Assembly: GCF_000227135.1 (NCBI RefSeq)
Contig: NC_018258.1
Location: 219,279 to 283,278 of the forward strand
Direction: 5' to 3'
DNA: 64,000 nt
From: Leishmania donovani
Taxonomy: Eukaryota; Euglenozoa; Kinetoplastea; Trypanosomatida; Trypanosomatidae
Below are positions 17,422 through 27,668 of this stretch, piece by piece. Under the pieces are notes generated by a model. The model ran no database searches. It saw nothing but the letters and a program-made list of their open reading frames with translations, and was not told where the DNA came from. Position numbers and translations under genes: made by a program. How positions within the stretch are numbered: position 1 is the stretch's first letter; each line of letters opens with the position of its first letter.

Positions 17422-18429
17422 TTAGTGCGCGCTTCGCGCTCCTGCACCCACCGCTGGACGGTAGGGGCCGCACTGCAGACAGGGCTGGCAGCCCATGCAG
17501 GTGCGCCCGCACCCCAGACAGTTCCAAGCAATGTGATGGGCATCACCGCAATCCTCCAGCGCTGGGGGCATACTGAACAAGGACACGGATGCGGTCGAGC
17601 GAGGGTGTTTATGACGCCACTGCCAATTTCGCGGCACTGTAGGCGCGTGTGGCGCGGTCAGCCGCTGCCAAGCTGCAAGCTGGAAGTCGGTGGCCACCAC
17701 ATATCTTTCCAGGCTTTCTGGGCGAGAGGCAACCGGCTTGAATATTCTGACGTAGCGAAACAGCGCTTGCGTGGCTTCGAGGACTTGCGCAGAGTGATCG
17801 CACTGCAGCACCTTGGAGACGAAGCACACGGGAAGCACGGCAGACGACGATCGCGGTGCAGAGATGCTGCGACTGATGCGTCCTTCAGGTTTGCTTGACC
17901 GGTGCGGCGCCGCATCGGTAAGGAGGTCGGGCATGAGGCCGCGCCGCTGGAACAGTTTACTGGCCAACAGCAGAGTGCTTAGTGCCATATGGTTTTGCGC
18001 GTAGGTCACGGAAAAGGCGCGTTGCCCCTTGACGACAGAGACGCCGTCGTGGAGGACCATGTCCACACACCTCGTCTGAGGTGCGGTGTGCGCGGACGAC
18101 AACACGCGCGGTGGTGACGTTGTTGGCGCTCTCATGAGGGATAAGGCACCTTGCACAGTTTGCAGGATTCGCTGGTGCTGGAGGATGTTGCCTCGAACGG
18201 CGACAAGGCCCGGCATTGGGTCGATGGACCGCTGATCCACGGCAACGACCATTGGAGGCAGTACCGACTGCGGCGCGTTCTCTGGAAGGTGCATCAGCTC
18301 CAGCGCCACCTGCGCGAATCCGCCGGGAGCCGCGGCCAAGTCCACTACCGTGGATGGGCGGAGTCGGTGAAAGATGCGGTAGCGGTCATTTATCTCCAAG
18401 AGCTTCAGGGCGGACTGACAACGATACAT
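17422..18429 (-). CDS. FtsJ/RrmJ-type RNA 2'-O-methyltransferase with cysteine-rich C-terminal tail
   Basis: 335 residues from the ATG at 18429, the first ATG in the frame; the upstream open part begins at a TTG. SAM-binding motif I is clear (VVDLAAAPGGFAQ, ~27-39). The K-D-K-E catalytic tetrad of 2'-O-methyltransferases can be placed at K9 (ALKLLEI), D128 (LHDG), K206 (FVSK) and E241 (SRPESLERY). A loop of about 30 residues rich in Ser/Arg/Pro precedes the third motif. The last ~35 residues carry six closely spaced cysteines (C-x2-C-x3-C-x2-C-x2-C-x2-C), which could bind zinc. FtsJ proteins methylate rRNA, tRNA or mRNA caps; kinetoplastids heavily methylate their cap-4 and rRNA, but the substrate here cannot be told. 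The start leaves only eight residues before the first catalytic lysine, so a slightly longer N-terminus cannot be excluded. Confidence 0.85.
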   Translation of the reverse strand: MYRCQSALKLLEINDRYRIFHRLRPSTVVDLAAAPGGFAQVALELMHLPENAPQSVLPPMVVAVDQRSIDPMPGLVAVRGNILQHQRILQTVQGALSLMRAPTTSPPRVLSSAHTAPQTRCVDMVLHDGVSVVKGQRAFSVTYAQNHMALSTLLLASKLFQRRGLMPDLLTDAAPHRSSKPEGRISRSISAPRSSSAVLPVCFVSKVLQCDHSAQVLEATQALFRYVRIFKPVASRPESLERYVVATDFQLAAWQRLTAPHAPTVPRNWQWRHKHPRSTASVSLFSMPPALEDCGDAHHIAWNCLGCGRTCMGCQPCLQCGPYRPAVGAGARSAH

Positions 18430-19634
18430 AAGCCACGGCTCGATGCGGAGAAGATGGAATGAAATCGGGCCGTCCGCACCACTTTCGCATGTCTTATACG
18501 CACTGTGTGCGAGTGATGCGTGCTGTGAAGAGTGGGTGTTTCTGTGTGCGAAGGTAGACAAGCGTCACGAGCGAGTCGGAAGGAGAGAGGGGAGATGAGG
18601 AGGAGTCTTCTTGCGGTCATACGCCATGCTTTCATGTGTATTCGTGTGGCGGCGATCGAATGCGAGACAGGCGCTGGAGATACGGTGGGCAACACCTCTC
18701 GAATTGGTGATCGATGGTGCCTGTAGCAGTGCACTGGGCAAGGGCACAAGCGCGATGTTTGAGCGTTGTGGCCCAGAGACGCACAACCGCCCATACATGA
18801 AGGCACAGCTAAGAACGCGCGAGTGCGTTTCATGGGCGCGCGTTGGAGGCATGTGAGGCCGCGATAACAACCGGTATGCAATGCCAGGCACGCAGAGGGA
18901 GGAGAGAAAGATCAGAGATGAAGCAAACACACACACACACACACACACAACATAGTACACGACGAAGGGGGCAGACACGAGGAAAGGACACACGCGCCGC
19001 TCCACGCAAGAGCCAGCAAAGAAACAGAAAGAGGGGCAGCGCTGATGCTGGGGCGGTGCGCAGGGGGGCGGGGAACAACGGCACCGGATCATCTCACACG
19101 ACGCAAAGAGAGGTGCAGACGCCCGTGTGCGTGGGCAGGGACACACGAGGGTGAGCGAAAGGGAGGAAGAAACGGAAACACGAAGAGCGCTGCACGTACC
19201 AACACATGCAGAGGAATAGAAATACTCTATGGGCAGGCGGGGGCAGATGAAGAGTAGAGGCACCGAGTCCACCTGCAGGGGACCGCACAACGGCTGCCTG
19301 TCTTCCTGCTGCCTTGACACTACGAACGTCGGACGTGTCTAGCACGAGGACATGCAGTGCACAGAAGGGGCAGTCAAAACCCCTTTTGTCTCTTGAACAA
19401 GGAGAAAGGAAATATAGATACTTCTGAGACCCGTAGTGGTAGTGGTGGTGTGGACACACATAAGGTGCCTTTTCCGCTGGATCGGACCGGCGCTGATAAC
19501 AACCGCAATGCATCCGTCACCACACCAGAACGCGTATACGCATGCATGAACCCACCCAAATGCTGTCCTGCGTGCTCTCTTTCCACGTGCGAACAACGTT
19601 CGTCCCCTCCCCTTCCCACTGCTCCGTACAGCGA
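18430..19634. other. Intergenic region with (AC)n repeat
   Basis: About 1.2 kb. It holds an (AC)n tract at 18926-18949 and purine-rich plus-strand segments. Open frames are short and lack coding character. Likely the 3' UTR of the pseudokinase mRNA and the 5' flank of the methyltransferase. Confidence 0.6.
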
Positions 19635-22600
19635 CTACTCGAATGAGGTCATTGGCCTTAGAGACTTCATGAGCGCTTCAGCAGCCTCGCTCGTGCCTGC
19701 GCGTGCGTCAACGCTGACAACCCCTGCGACGGCGAGCGGTACCCCCGCGTACAGGGTCGTCCATCCTCGCTGGCACATTGATTCCACCGCGGGCCTCAAG
19801 AGAGCCGCAATTGCGTCTCTTGCACCATCTTCACCGCTCTTCACCGCATTCTCGAGCATGTGGTTTACCGCCTTGAGTATGCCGGGGTGAAGCTCTGATC
19901 TTGTTCGCTGTCCCACCATCCCGCCGCCGCCTCTTCGTCCCGACATATCCGACAGTGTCCGCTCAACCCGCAGAGTTGCTGGAGGGGCCGGGGCAGCAGC
20001 AGCAGCCGGGGCGACGGCGGTGCTGGAGGGAAGAAACAGGCTGCCTGTCACGGTGAGGGGACGCGTCAGCAGCGTGTGATGCAGCGGAAGTTGCGCTGAG
20101 CAGACGAGCTGCGGGGTCCCGTTTCGACTCTTTGGAGGCGACGGAGCGGCGCCGAGAGACGAGATGCTGGCACGCGTGACAGCAAGATCGTGGGCCGGGC
20201 GCAGCAGCGGCGATGACAGCTCGCCAACCTCGCCGGGGCACCTCGAAGAGGCACCGGCGACAACCGTCTTCATTGCAGGGGAGCGTAGAAAGAACGTGTC
20301 CGTCGGCAAGGAGAAAGCCGTGCTCGCGCTGTGAAGAGCCTGTGACTGCCCTTGCTGCTGACGGCGATGGAGGCGCCGCCGCCGCTCCTCCAGCTGGCGA
20401 GTCAAGCGAGCCAGCTCGCACTCGTACAGTTGCTCCACAACCCTGGCGGCGGGATCGACACGGACGCTAAGCTGCGCCAGCGCCTGAGCCGCCGTGCTGT
20501 AGCTGTTCGAGACATCCCACAAGAAGCGCATGAGACGCACCAATGCGTGCATGTCCTCGCCATTCTCTTTTTCCGCTGCGTAGAGTTCGAGGTGCTTCTC
20601 CATGACAACCACCTCGATCCAGTCCAGCTCACTAAGACGCTGTGAGGCACGCGACGGCCGCACGCTGAGAACCTGTGCGGGGAGGCAGTTTACCAACACC
20701 TCGAGTATACCCAAGCAAAACACCGCCACCTCCATCACGTCCGGCGTGACTGAAGAGCCGCCAGAGATGGCCCTCCGGTACAGCCGCGACACCGCCTCAC
20801 TCACCCATGCCGGTAGCGACTCCGTCGGGTAGATGTCGGCGTCAGATCGCGCGTTGCCAAAGCAGCTCCACTTGAAGCGCACAGCGGAGGGGGTGTTGCC
20901 ACACAGGAAAAGCGACAGTGGCAGCGGACACCCGTGGATGAGGTCGGCGTGATGAAGCACCCGCAACCCTCGCAGGCCCTGTGTCACGGCCTCCAGCCAA
21001 AACCGGCTGCTCAGCACCCCAGCGCCAACTGAGAACGACGATAGCTCATGCGCTGAGAAGGCCCCGTGCGTTCTGCTGCAACGTCTGGCAAGCTCCGACA
21101 GCGAGCCCCGGGGGAAGTACTCCAGCTGCAACAGATGGACCTCTGGATTGATGCTGTTCTGCGGTGGCGTGCTGACACTGTAGTAGCGGACAATGCAGTC
21201 TTCCGCCTCCAGCCTGTCATCTGCAGTGAGAACTGCCGAGTACTGATCCCGCGGCTCCAGAGGGGACTCCCTGTTCGTTGTCTCTCGGCACGACGGAGGG
21301 TTTACGGAAAGGGTGAGACAGCGTAGCTCGGCAAGGTTGAAGGCTGCGGCAGGCACTTCCTTCACCGCATACGGCAGGCCGTTGAGCCGATGCATAGCGA
21401 GCCATGTGACGCCGTTCACCTCGACGCACAACGGAATAGCGCGGCGGCCGTCTTCTTGCTTCGCTTCCCGGACGTCGCTCCCTCCACAAGTCGTGGTGAT
21501 TCTGTGCAGGAACTGAAAGACGTGGTGTGCCTGGAAGCGATCGCCCGGCACGTCTTCCTCGCTCGTGTCGTTTGCCTCCAATGGGTCTGAAAAAGACTCT
21601 GCCAGGCGGCAGCCGATCTGTGCGGTAGCGGAGGTGTCTGCGTGCTCCGAAGAGGGGGCACTCGCGCTTGCGCCAGCCACCACGGGGGCCTGTGCCCCAC
21701 GTGCCCACGAAGACTCAGAGGAGATGCACAGCTCTGCTACCTCTCTGCTTGATGACGGGCGCCGTTGCAGCGCCGGCGGAAGAAACTGCAGCCGTGGTGA
21801 GTGGTTTGCCAACCGGGTCAGGCTGAGGGATGGAAGAGGCCAAGCAGCCGCCCTCGCCTCTCGGTCGTATGGCGCGAGGGCCGCCTCCCACTCTGGCGCC
21901 GGCTGCGCAGGGGGTGCACTCGTTACGCGGAGCACTTTGAGTTCCTTTACAGGACTCGGCTGCGCGGTCGCAGAGAAGCCGGCATTCGCGACGGTGTGAC
22001 AAAGGCAGTTTGGCGATCCGTGGCTGCTCCAGGTGCTGCCGCTACCCCCTGCGCGTAGGTCAAGAGGACTTCGAGCGTGCAACACCTTCTGAGCTCCCCC
22101 CTCTTCAACGGAAGTTGGTCTGTAGGGACAGCTCGCCTCATCGCAGTCGCTCCACGCCGCCTCCTCGTCTCCTTCGTCATACTCAAAATGCAGCTGTCGG
22201 CCAGCGGAAACCGTGCCGCAGCCCGTGGAGGACTCGGAGTGCGACTCCATGTTGATTGGGTTTTGCGTAGGACGTTGTGGCAGCGGCGAGGCGCTGTCAC
22301 TCGTCGCACACTTGCCCCGCTGTGGCTGCTTCAGCGACGATGTACTTGTCGAAACATCGAGCAGCTCGCCGGAAGAGGCCGGAGAGGCTCCCGTTGCCAG
22401 GGGACCGTGCAGCGGTATGCTGCCGGAGGCCGCCCCGACGGCGGCCACCAACGGCATCGTTGGCTGCGCCCCGTGGCAGAAGAGACTCTGTACACTGAGC
22501 GGCTCGATTTCTGGCAGCGCGAAGCTTACTGAGACACCAGGATGGACTGCTGGGGACGATGACGACGAAGTCGCAGCTGCGTTTGTCTGCGGATCCGTGC

Positions 22601-25403
22601 GGATGACGCCTGCGGTCGACTGCACATCTCGCATCTGCGCCGTTATCCGTGTTGTGTGGCGGCCACATCCATTAACAACGACTGCTGCACCAGGCGGTTT
22701 GGTGGCCTTGTACTGTTCGAGCAAGACGCTCCACGTTCGCCCGTGTTTTCCGCTGCGGCCGCTCGCGGAGAGGAAGGGGTTGGCTAAAGAGAGGCGCTCT
22801 TCCGTGTCGACGTCCGGAATAAGGAGAGCGGCAGGGGGACCGTGAGCAGTGGACTCTTCCATCCGCGCGCGGTGCGAGGCACCTGGGGGGTTCGAGGGAG
22901 GCGGTACGAGTTGCTCGTACAGGACGACTGCCGCGTCGGGGCGGACGGCCGTTCTCTGCAGAGCAGCCGCGAAAGCCGCCTGGTTTTCGGACAGGTCGTG
23001 CTCAGAGAGAACAAAGTCGGGGGAGGCGCTGTCAGGCGCTGCGCCCAGCGTGAGCACCGAGAGGTTGGTGGCGTACGGCTCGAGTGTTCGGTACCGGCTG
23101 AAGGGGTTGCGGCTGGGGGCAAGGTAGTCGCGCTCTGCGGTGCTAGCAGGTTCACCGTTGATCAGGAATCGACACATGTTCAGCTGACTGTCGCCTTTGA
23201 TGGGATCGATGACGTGATTGGATATGTACTGCTGCTGTTGTGACTCGAAACTGAGGCTCTGGACCTTGGAGCGGAAGGACTGTGACGGGGTCGTCTGGCG
23301 AGAGAAGGCACGGCGGGCCGACCTCTGCGGGGTGATAGACTGGGAGAGCAGCTGTGAGCGGTAGCGCGAGTGCGAGTGCCCTAGGCTGTACTGTGTCGTG
23401 GAGTTGTCGTGGAGTCCGACAGGGCCAGGCGTGCGGTTTCCCAACGGAGTATGCGGCGATGCGGGAGTGTTGCAGCGGTCCAACTCTTCGGGCTGCACTT
23501 CGGAAACGGAGATCGCTGTAGCCGTCCCGTCTTGCTCACTGACAAAAACGGATCGCCCACCAGCAAAGGAGGCCGCGTAGGACCTGGCGAGGCCGGAGGA
23601 AGACACAGAGAGACTGCGACTGGCGCAGCTCACCGATGACAAGCCACGGGGTGTGTGCGGACTGTTGTAGGGGTTGCGGCAGGGGTGGGCCGCAACACCG
23701 CCCGAGTCTTCGTGAAGATGCTGCAGCACCTCATCGACTGTGGCCTCAATCTTCTGTGGTGGACAGGCTGTGCACTGAGCCGGGTGGCTGAGACCGCACC
23801 ACAGCATCCCTTCAGCGTCGCTGAGGTCTTCCCGCGAGGCCTTGGCACCAAGGGCGGGCGATGACTCTGTGGACAGCGAAACCTGCGCGGTTTGCAGTCG
23901 CACGGGGGCGGTGATCAAAAGGGCAACAGGGAACATCCGTGTCTCCATGTCGGTCGTTGGCCCCTTCGCGGCGGCGGCGGCGCAGGCCACCAGAGAGCGA
24001 AACGGCGTTGTGTTGCTGCAGAACTCTGTCGTTGCTGCTGCTGGTGCAGTTGCTTGTTCTTCGTCGAAGGCCGTCGTGGAATTCGGCTGTAGTGGGTGGA
24101 TAGGGCTGCCGAGAGATTCATGGTCCGATACGGCAGTTCGTGGTGGCGTAGGATTGCCTTTGGTCTGCTTAACGAGCGACAATGGCCTTTGCTGCGTTTG
24201 CTGCCGGTTCTGCTGGCACTGACGAGTGTCTGCCACGTCAGAGATGCCTGTCAGGAGAGCTGTCTGTGACGGGGACACAAAAGCGGTGTCGGAACGTGAA
24301 CTACACCGGCTCGGGAAGTGCGCCGCAGGCTGAGAGAGCGAGTATTCGCCGCGAAATCCGTTCGAGGCGGCGGCATCCGCCGTCGGAGACGGTGGGGGGC
24401 TCGTGGTGTGCGAAGCCGGTGAGGGTTTGCCGAAGAGGGAGCGTCGCAGAAGGCTGCGGTGAGCCGGGGTGCCCAGTCGATTGCCCTCGCTGGCTCCGCC
24501 GTCGTCGTTGCTCAGTTCGGATGCTCCGCTCGCCGAGCTGGAAGTAGAAGGCGGTGACACGTGTGAATGACGTGCATAGGCGCCCCCTCTTTCCGCGGAG
24601 TGCTGCATTGCGTCTTTCGGGCAGACGGATGCGTCGTTGCAGTTCGCTCGATCTTTGAAGGCAGCAGGCGTGGCAGCCGTGGCCACAGGAGCGATGGCGA
24701 AGGGAGTCACCGCCTGAGAAGAGCGGTGGCCATTCGCTCCAGTAAGCTTCGGCGGCGTGCAGAGCGTTGCAGTAGATGCTGGCTGCATCACCTTAGGCCC
24801 CGCGGCCGCGGAAAAGGCTTCTTCCAAGTTGACGGAGACCTCAGCAGAGCGAACGATTCCTCGCAGCGGGGGTGGAGAGGCGAGGCACTCGGTCGGCACC
24901 GTGTCGCTCGCGCGCGAAAGGGCGTAGGAGGAGTCACAGTCGGTGGTCTGTGATTCGACTAGGCGTGCAATGGAGGAGCGGCTCGCCACGATCGCTTGTG
25001 CGCTTCTGGAGACAGACGGAGAGGCTCCACCCTCCTGTACCTCGCTGTCCGCCGAGGGGTGGTGATGCGACAGATACGATGAGGAGGAAAGCGGCAGCAC
25101 GTACTGCCGCGTCTTGCTCGACCACTCCGACCGAGGCGACGGCCCACCGGACGCAATGGAAGACAAAAAAGAATTGTCCGCCTGCAGAGGCGGCAAAGTG
25201 GCACTCAAGACGCTTCCGGTAGCGTTGGTGGCCGTGAAAGCCTCCGTTTTTAGACCAAGGGTGGTTGTTGCATGTGCGAGAGTCGCTGCACTGGCCTTCC
25301 CCAGTGGCGAGTCCTCCTGGGTGCGAGAAGTGGTGTTGGGCTGATGAGGCACAACAGCAGGCCGTATCGGCGAGTCACATGACGAGGGTGAAGGGGGCTG
25401 CAT
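19635..25403 (-). CDS. Giant Ser/Pro-rich protein with C-terminal pseudokinase domain
   Basis: 1922 residues from the ATG at 25403; the longer frame begins at TTG. Residues 1 to about 1290 are low-complexity, rich in Ser, Ala, Pro and Thr with many possible SP/TP phosphosites. A kinase-like domain spans about 1300-1660. A YAVKEV strand (~1347) supplies the ATP-site lysine, and an IVRYYSV strand and an LLQLEYFPRGSLSELA hinge and helix follow. The catalytic loop reads IHGCPLPLS (~1491) in place of HRDLKxxN, so both the aspartate and the asparagine are missing. The DFG position reads CFG (~1513). It is therefore predicted to be catalytically dead. The overall look (short hinge, GSLSEL) recalls Wee1/Bud32-like folds, but no close family is recognised. 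A basic coiled coil (~1660-1690) and another Ser/Pro-rich tail follow. Likely a scaffold or regulator. Confidence 0.8.
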   Translation of the reverse strand: MQPPSPSSCDSPIRPAVVPHQPNTTSRTQEDSPLGKASAATLAHATTTLGLKTEAFTATNATGSVLSATLPPLQADNSFLSSIASGGPSPRSEWSSKTRQYVLPLSSSSYLSHHHPSADSEVQEGGASPSVSRSAQAIVASRSSIARLVESQTTDCDSSYALSRASDTVPTECLASPPPLRGIVRSAEVSVNLEEAFSAAAGPKVMQPASTATLCTPPKLTGANGHRSSQAVTPFAIAPVATAATPAAFKDRANCNDASVCPKDAMQHSAERGGAYARHSHVSPPSTSSSASGASELSNDDGGASEGNRLGTPAHRSLLRRSLFGKPSPASHTTSPPPSPTADAAASNGFRGEYSLSQPAAHFPSRCSSRSDTAFVSPSQTALLTGISDVADTRQCQQNRQQTQQRPLSLVKQTKGNPTPPRTAVSDHESLGSPIHPLQPNSTTAFDEEQATAPAAATTEFCSNTTPFRSLVACAAAAAKGPTTDMETRMFPVALLITAPVRLQTAQVSLSTESSPALGAKASREDLSDAEGMLWCGLSHPAQCTACPPQKIEATVDEVLQHLHEDSGGVAAHPCRNPYNSPHTPRGLSSVSCASRSLSVSSSGLARSYAASFAGGRSVFVSEQDGTATAISVSEVQPEELDRCNTPASPHTPLGNRTPGPVGLHDNSTTQYSLGHSHSRYRSQLLSQSITPQRSARRAFSRQTTPSQSFRSKVQSLSFESQQQQYISNHVIDPIKGDSQLNMCRFLINGEPASTAERDYLAPSRNPFSRYRTLEPYATNLSVLTLGAAPDSASPDFVLSEHDLSENQAAFAAALQRTAVRPDAAVVLYEQLVPPPSNPPGASHRARMEESTAHGPPAALLIPDVDTEERLSLANPFLSASGRSGKHGRTWSVLLEQYKATKPPGAAVVVNGCGRHTTRITAQMRDVQSTAGVIRTDPQTNAAATSSSSSPAVHPGVSVSFALPEIEPLSVQSLFCHGAQPTMPLVAAVGAASGSIPLHGPLATGASPASSGELLDVSTSTSSLKQPQRGKCATSDSASPLPQRPTQNPINMESHSESSTGCGTVSAGRQLHFEYDEGDEEAAWSDCDEASCPYRPTSVEEGGAQKVLHARSPLDLRAGGSGSTWSSHGSPNCLCHTVANAGFSATAQPSPVKELKVLRVTSAPPAQPAPEWEAALAPYDREARAAAWPLPSLSLTRLANHSPRLQFLPPALQRRPSSSREVAELCISSESSWARGAQAPVVAGASASAPSSEHADTSATAQIGCRLAESFSDPLEANDTSEEDVPGDRFQAHHVFQFLHRITTTCGGSDVREAKQEDGRRAIPLCVEVNGVTWLAMHRLNGLPYAVKEVPAAAFNLAELRCLTLSVNPPSCRETTNRESPLEPRDQYSAVLTADDRLEAEDCIVRYYSVSTPPQNSINPEVHLLQLEYFPRGSLSELARRCSRTHGAFSAHELSSFSVGAGVLSSRFWLEAVTQGLRGLRVLHHADLIHGCPLPLSLFLCGNTPSAVRFKWSCFGNARSDADIYPTESLPAWVSEAVSRLYRRAISGGSSVTPDVMEVAVFCLGILEVLVNCLPAQVLSVRPSRASQRLSELDWIEVVVMEKHLELYAAEKENGEDMHALVRLMRFLWDVSNSYSTAAQALAQLSVRVDPAARVVEQLYECELARLTRQLEERRRRLHRRQQQGQSQALHSASTAFSLPTDTFFLRSPAMKTVVAGASSRCPGEVGELSSPLLRPAHDLAVTRASISSLGAAPSPPKSRNGTPQLVCSAQLPLHHTLLTRPLTVTGSLFLPSSTAVAPAAAAAPAPPATLRVERTLSDMSGRRGGGGMVGQRTRSELHPGILKAVNHMLENAVKSGEDGARDAIAALLRPAVESMCQRGWTTLYAGVPLAVAGVVSVDARAGTSEAAEALMKSLRPMTSFE

Positions 25404-27668
25404 TCCTATTTCCGTTTTCTGTGACGGGCTTGCCGAAGACTGCTTTGGAGAGACCAACCGAAGAGTGGCGATGACGTGGCCAGACAGTACCCGCGCTCAC
25501 CCCGCTCAAACCAAAGATGCACCTCAGGCAGTTCAATGAGCTGATCGACAACAGACGCGCCCCCCCCCCTCCGCGCTGATGGAAGGCAGGGCAAAGGAGA
25601 TGATGAGGCAGTGATGGCGGCGTCGCGACAGGCGAAGAAGGGAAGGAGAGTTCGTGCGGAGTGTAAAGGCACCGTGTATGCGTGTAGAAGCCGAGGAAGC
25701 GAAACGAAGCAAAAAAAAAACGAAAAAGCAGGCAGACTCAACGGAAACTGCTACACGGCTACGCATAGGCGCATGCATGAAGAAATGCGCAACTGCGTGA
25801 ACACCGCCCACAGGCATCAACAAGACGTAAAAGCGTGCGGGAACCCACGCACAAAAACGGCCTCTCGGCAGTGCCTTCAGGAACAAGAGCAGGGGATTCA
25901 GCAGTGGCGAGCGTGAAGGCAAAGACAGCGAAAGAAAGGGGAGGAGGCCTGCACCGTCACAGGAGAAGGCATTCGAAAAGCTAGAGAGCGAAGCAAGCGC
26001 AGAATAGGCGTCGTACATCACAGCGATGAGTCACATTCAGCTTGAGGAGGAGAGAGGGAACGAGAGAGAAGTGCACAGAGGACCCGATAGGCAGTCAGTC
26101 GAACAGGCAGGCATGCACACACGCACACACACACAGAGTGAGAGAGCACGATTCTACGCGGGGATTCAAAATGACAAGACGGAAGGCAGGAAAGCAACGA
26201 ACGAAAAAAAAAGTACACGCGGAGTCGGCGGCAAAATAAAGACGGGCGGGGATGAGGGAGGGTTAGCAGTTGCGGTGATGATGGGCAGGGAGGAGGAGAG
26301 TGGGGGAAGATGATGGAGGCAACAGTCAGAGATGAGGAAGGTGGACACAAGAGTTTTTTTTTTCGTTGTCGTCTACACTGTTGTGTGCCGTGCTTTACGC
26401 TGATGTGCAGGGATTTCTGATGCACAGATGGATGTCTGGAGTGTTACGACAAGGGAGGTAATAGTGATGGAAGCTCTATGGTGATTTGGCAAGACGCGGA
26501 ATGCCTTTGTATGCGTCTCGGAACACGCCCACTGAGTGAATCGGTGGAAGCAGAAGTCACAACAGACAACACTTCAGAGAGGTGAGGGTCCCCGGGCGTC
26601 GGTGCGCTACAAGAGGACGCACAAAAAAGGATAGATCAAGCAGAAGAAGAGACCGAAAACAATATAAAAGAGGGAAGAAGAGAGCAGGAGTTTGTGCAGT
26701 GGTTCGGTCGTCCCTTTGAACGCAGAGGAATGCCGACAGACACGCGCACGCACACACGGCGTTCTCTCTATCGCTGCAGCTGTATGTAGAGAATAATCGC
26801 GGGGAAGAAGATGGAACGTATAAGGGCGGTGGCTGAGATGGATACATACATACAACAGAAGAGGGGGAGGTCGCCGGTACAAGGGGAATTTGTGCTGGCT
26901 TATGTATGGTCGCGGCGGAAGACAAACGTCCGGGCAGAACGGGCCGCGCTAAAGTAGCTGCGAGCGAATACAAGGAGTGAGATAATGACAGCAATGCGGA
27001 GACAGTGCCCCCTCCCCTCCAGCCGTGGCGAGCAGGGAAGGAAGTGGTGGTGGGACGGCTGTAGATATCTGTATATATATATATGTGCGTAGTGAGAGAG
27101 AAGGGCACCGTCATCGCTCATCAAAGCAGCGATGATGCGAAGAGGAAGAGGGCAGGAGGCGGCAGGGAAGAGGGAGGGAGGATGGCCGGTGTGGGCGGAA
27201 CTGTCTGAAGAGATCAAGCGCATGAGGCACGTAAAACTAACAGGACACATCGGCGCAGTTCATCCGCGAAGCGAAAGGGGTCAATCAGGGCTGCACAGTG
27301 CCAGCGTCACACGGCACACTGATGAAGCTAGGGTGGGGTGGGGTGAACGTACATGTCATTCGACGTGCAGCACACCTCTCTTTCACCGCTGCCCTTTAGT
27401 TTGCCGTTTCAGCATTGAAGATGCCGCACAGGGACACATACAGACTCAACGAGAGACAAGCACACACCCACGCACATCGCAGAATAGTACAGGAGGTTTA
27501 TCAAAAGGGAAACCAATACCTGAGATGCTAGAGGGATACAACGCGGCCCGCATCACCGTTCGAGACGCTGGAGTGGACAAGGAAGGTCGTAGCCGGACAA
27601 AAGTCTATCGCTATCTTTAATCTCATCGCCACGCTCCTTCGCCGCCCCTCCCGTCGGCTCTCTTTGCC
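25404..27668. other. Long intergenic region
   Basis: About 2.3 kb without a supported gene. Visible elements are a C-run at 25560-25570, a (CA)n tract near 26115-26134, poly-T at 26354-26363, and a (TA)n tract at 27071-27085. This is probably the long 3' UTR of the repeat-motif gene plus the leader of the pseudokinase gene. Long 3' UTRs often carry stage-regulation elements in Leishmania; I cannot identify one by eye. Confidence 0.6.

Noticed and set aside
18430..18561. N-terminal extension of the methyltransferase to 18561
   Set aside because: The frame there begins at TTG with no ATG before 18429.
18565..19320. 251-codon minus-strand frame upstream of the methyltransferase
   Set aside because: Made of L, S, C and F-rich sequence including the translated CA repeat (VCVCV); no domain, and it fits intergenic pyrimidine-rich DNA.
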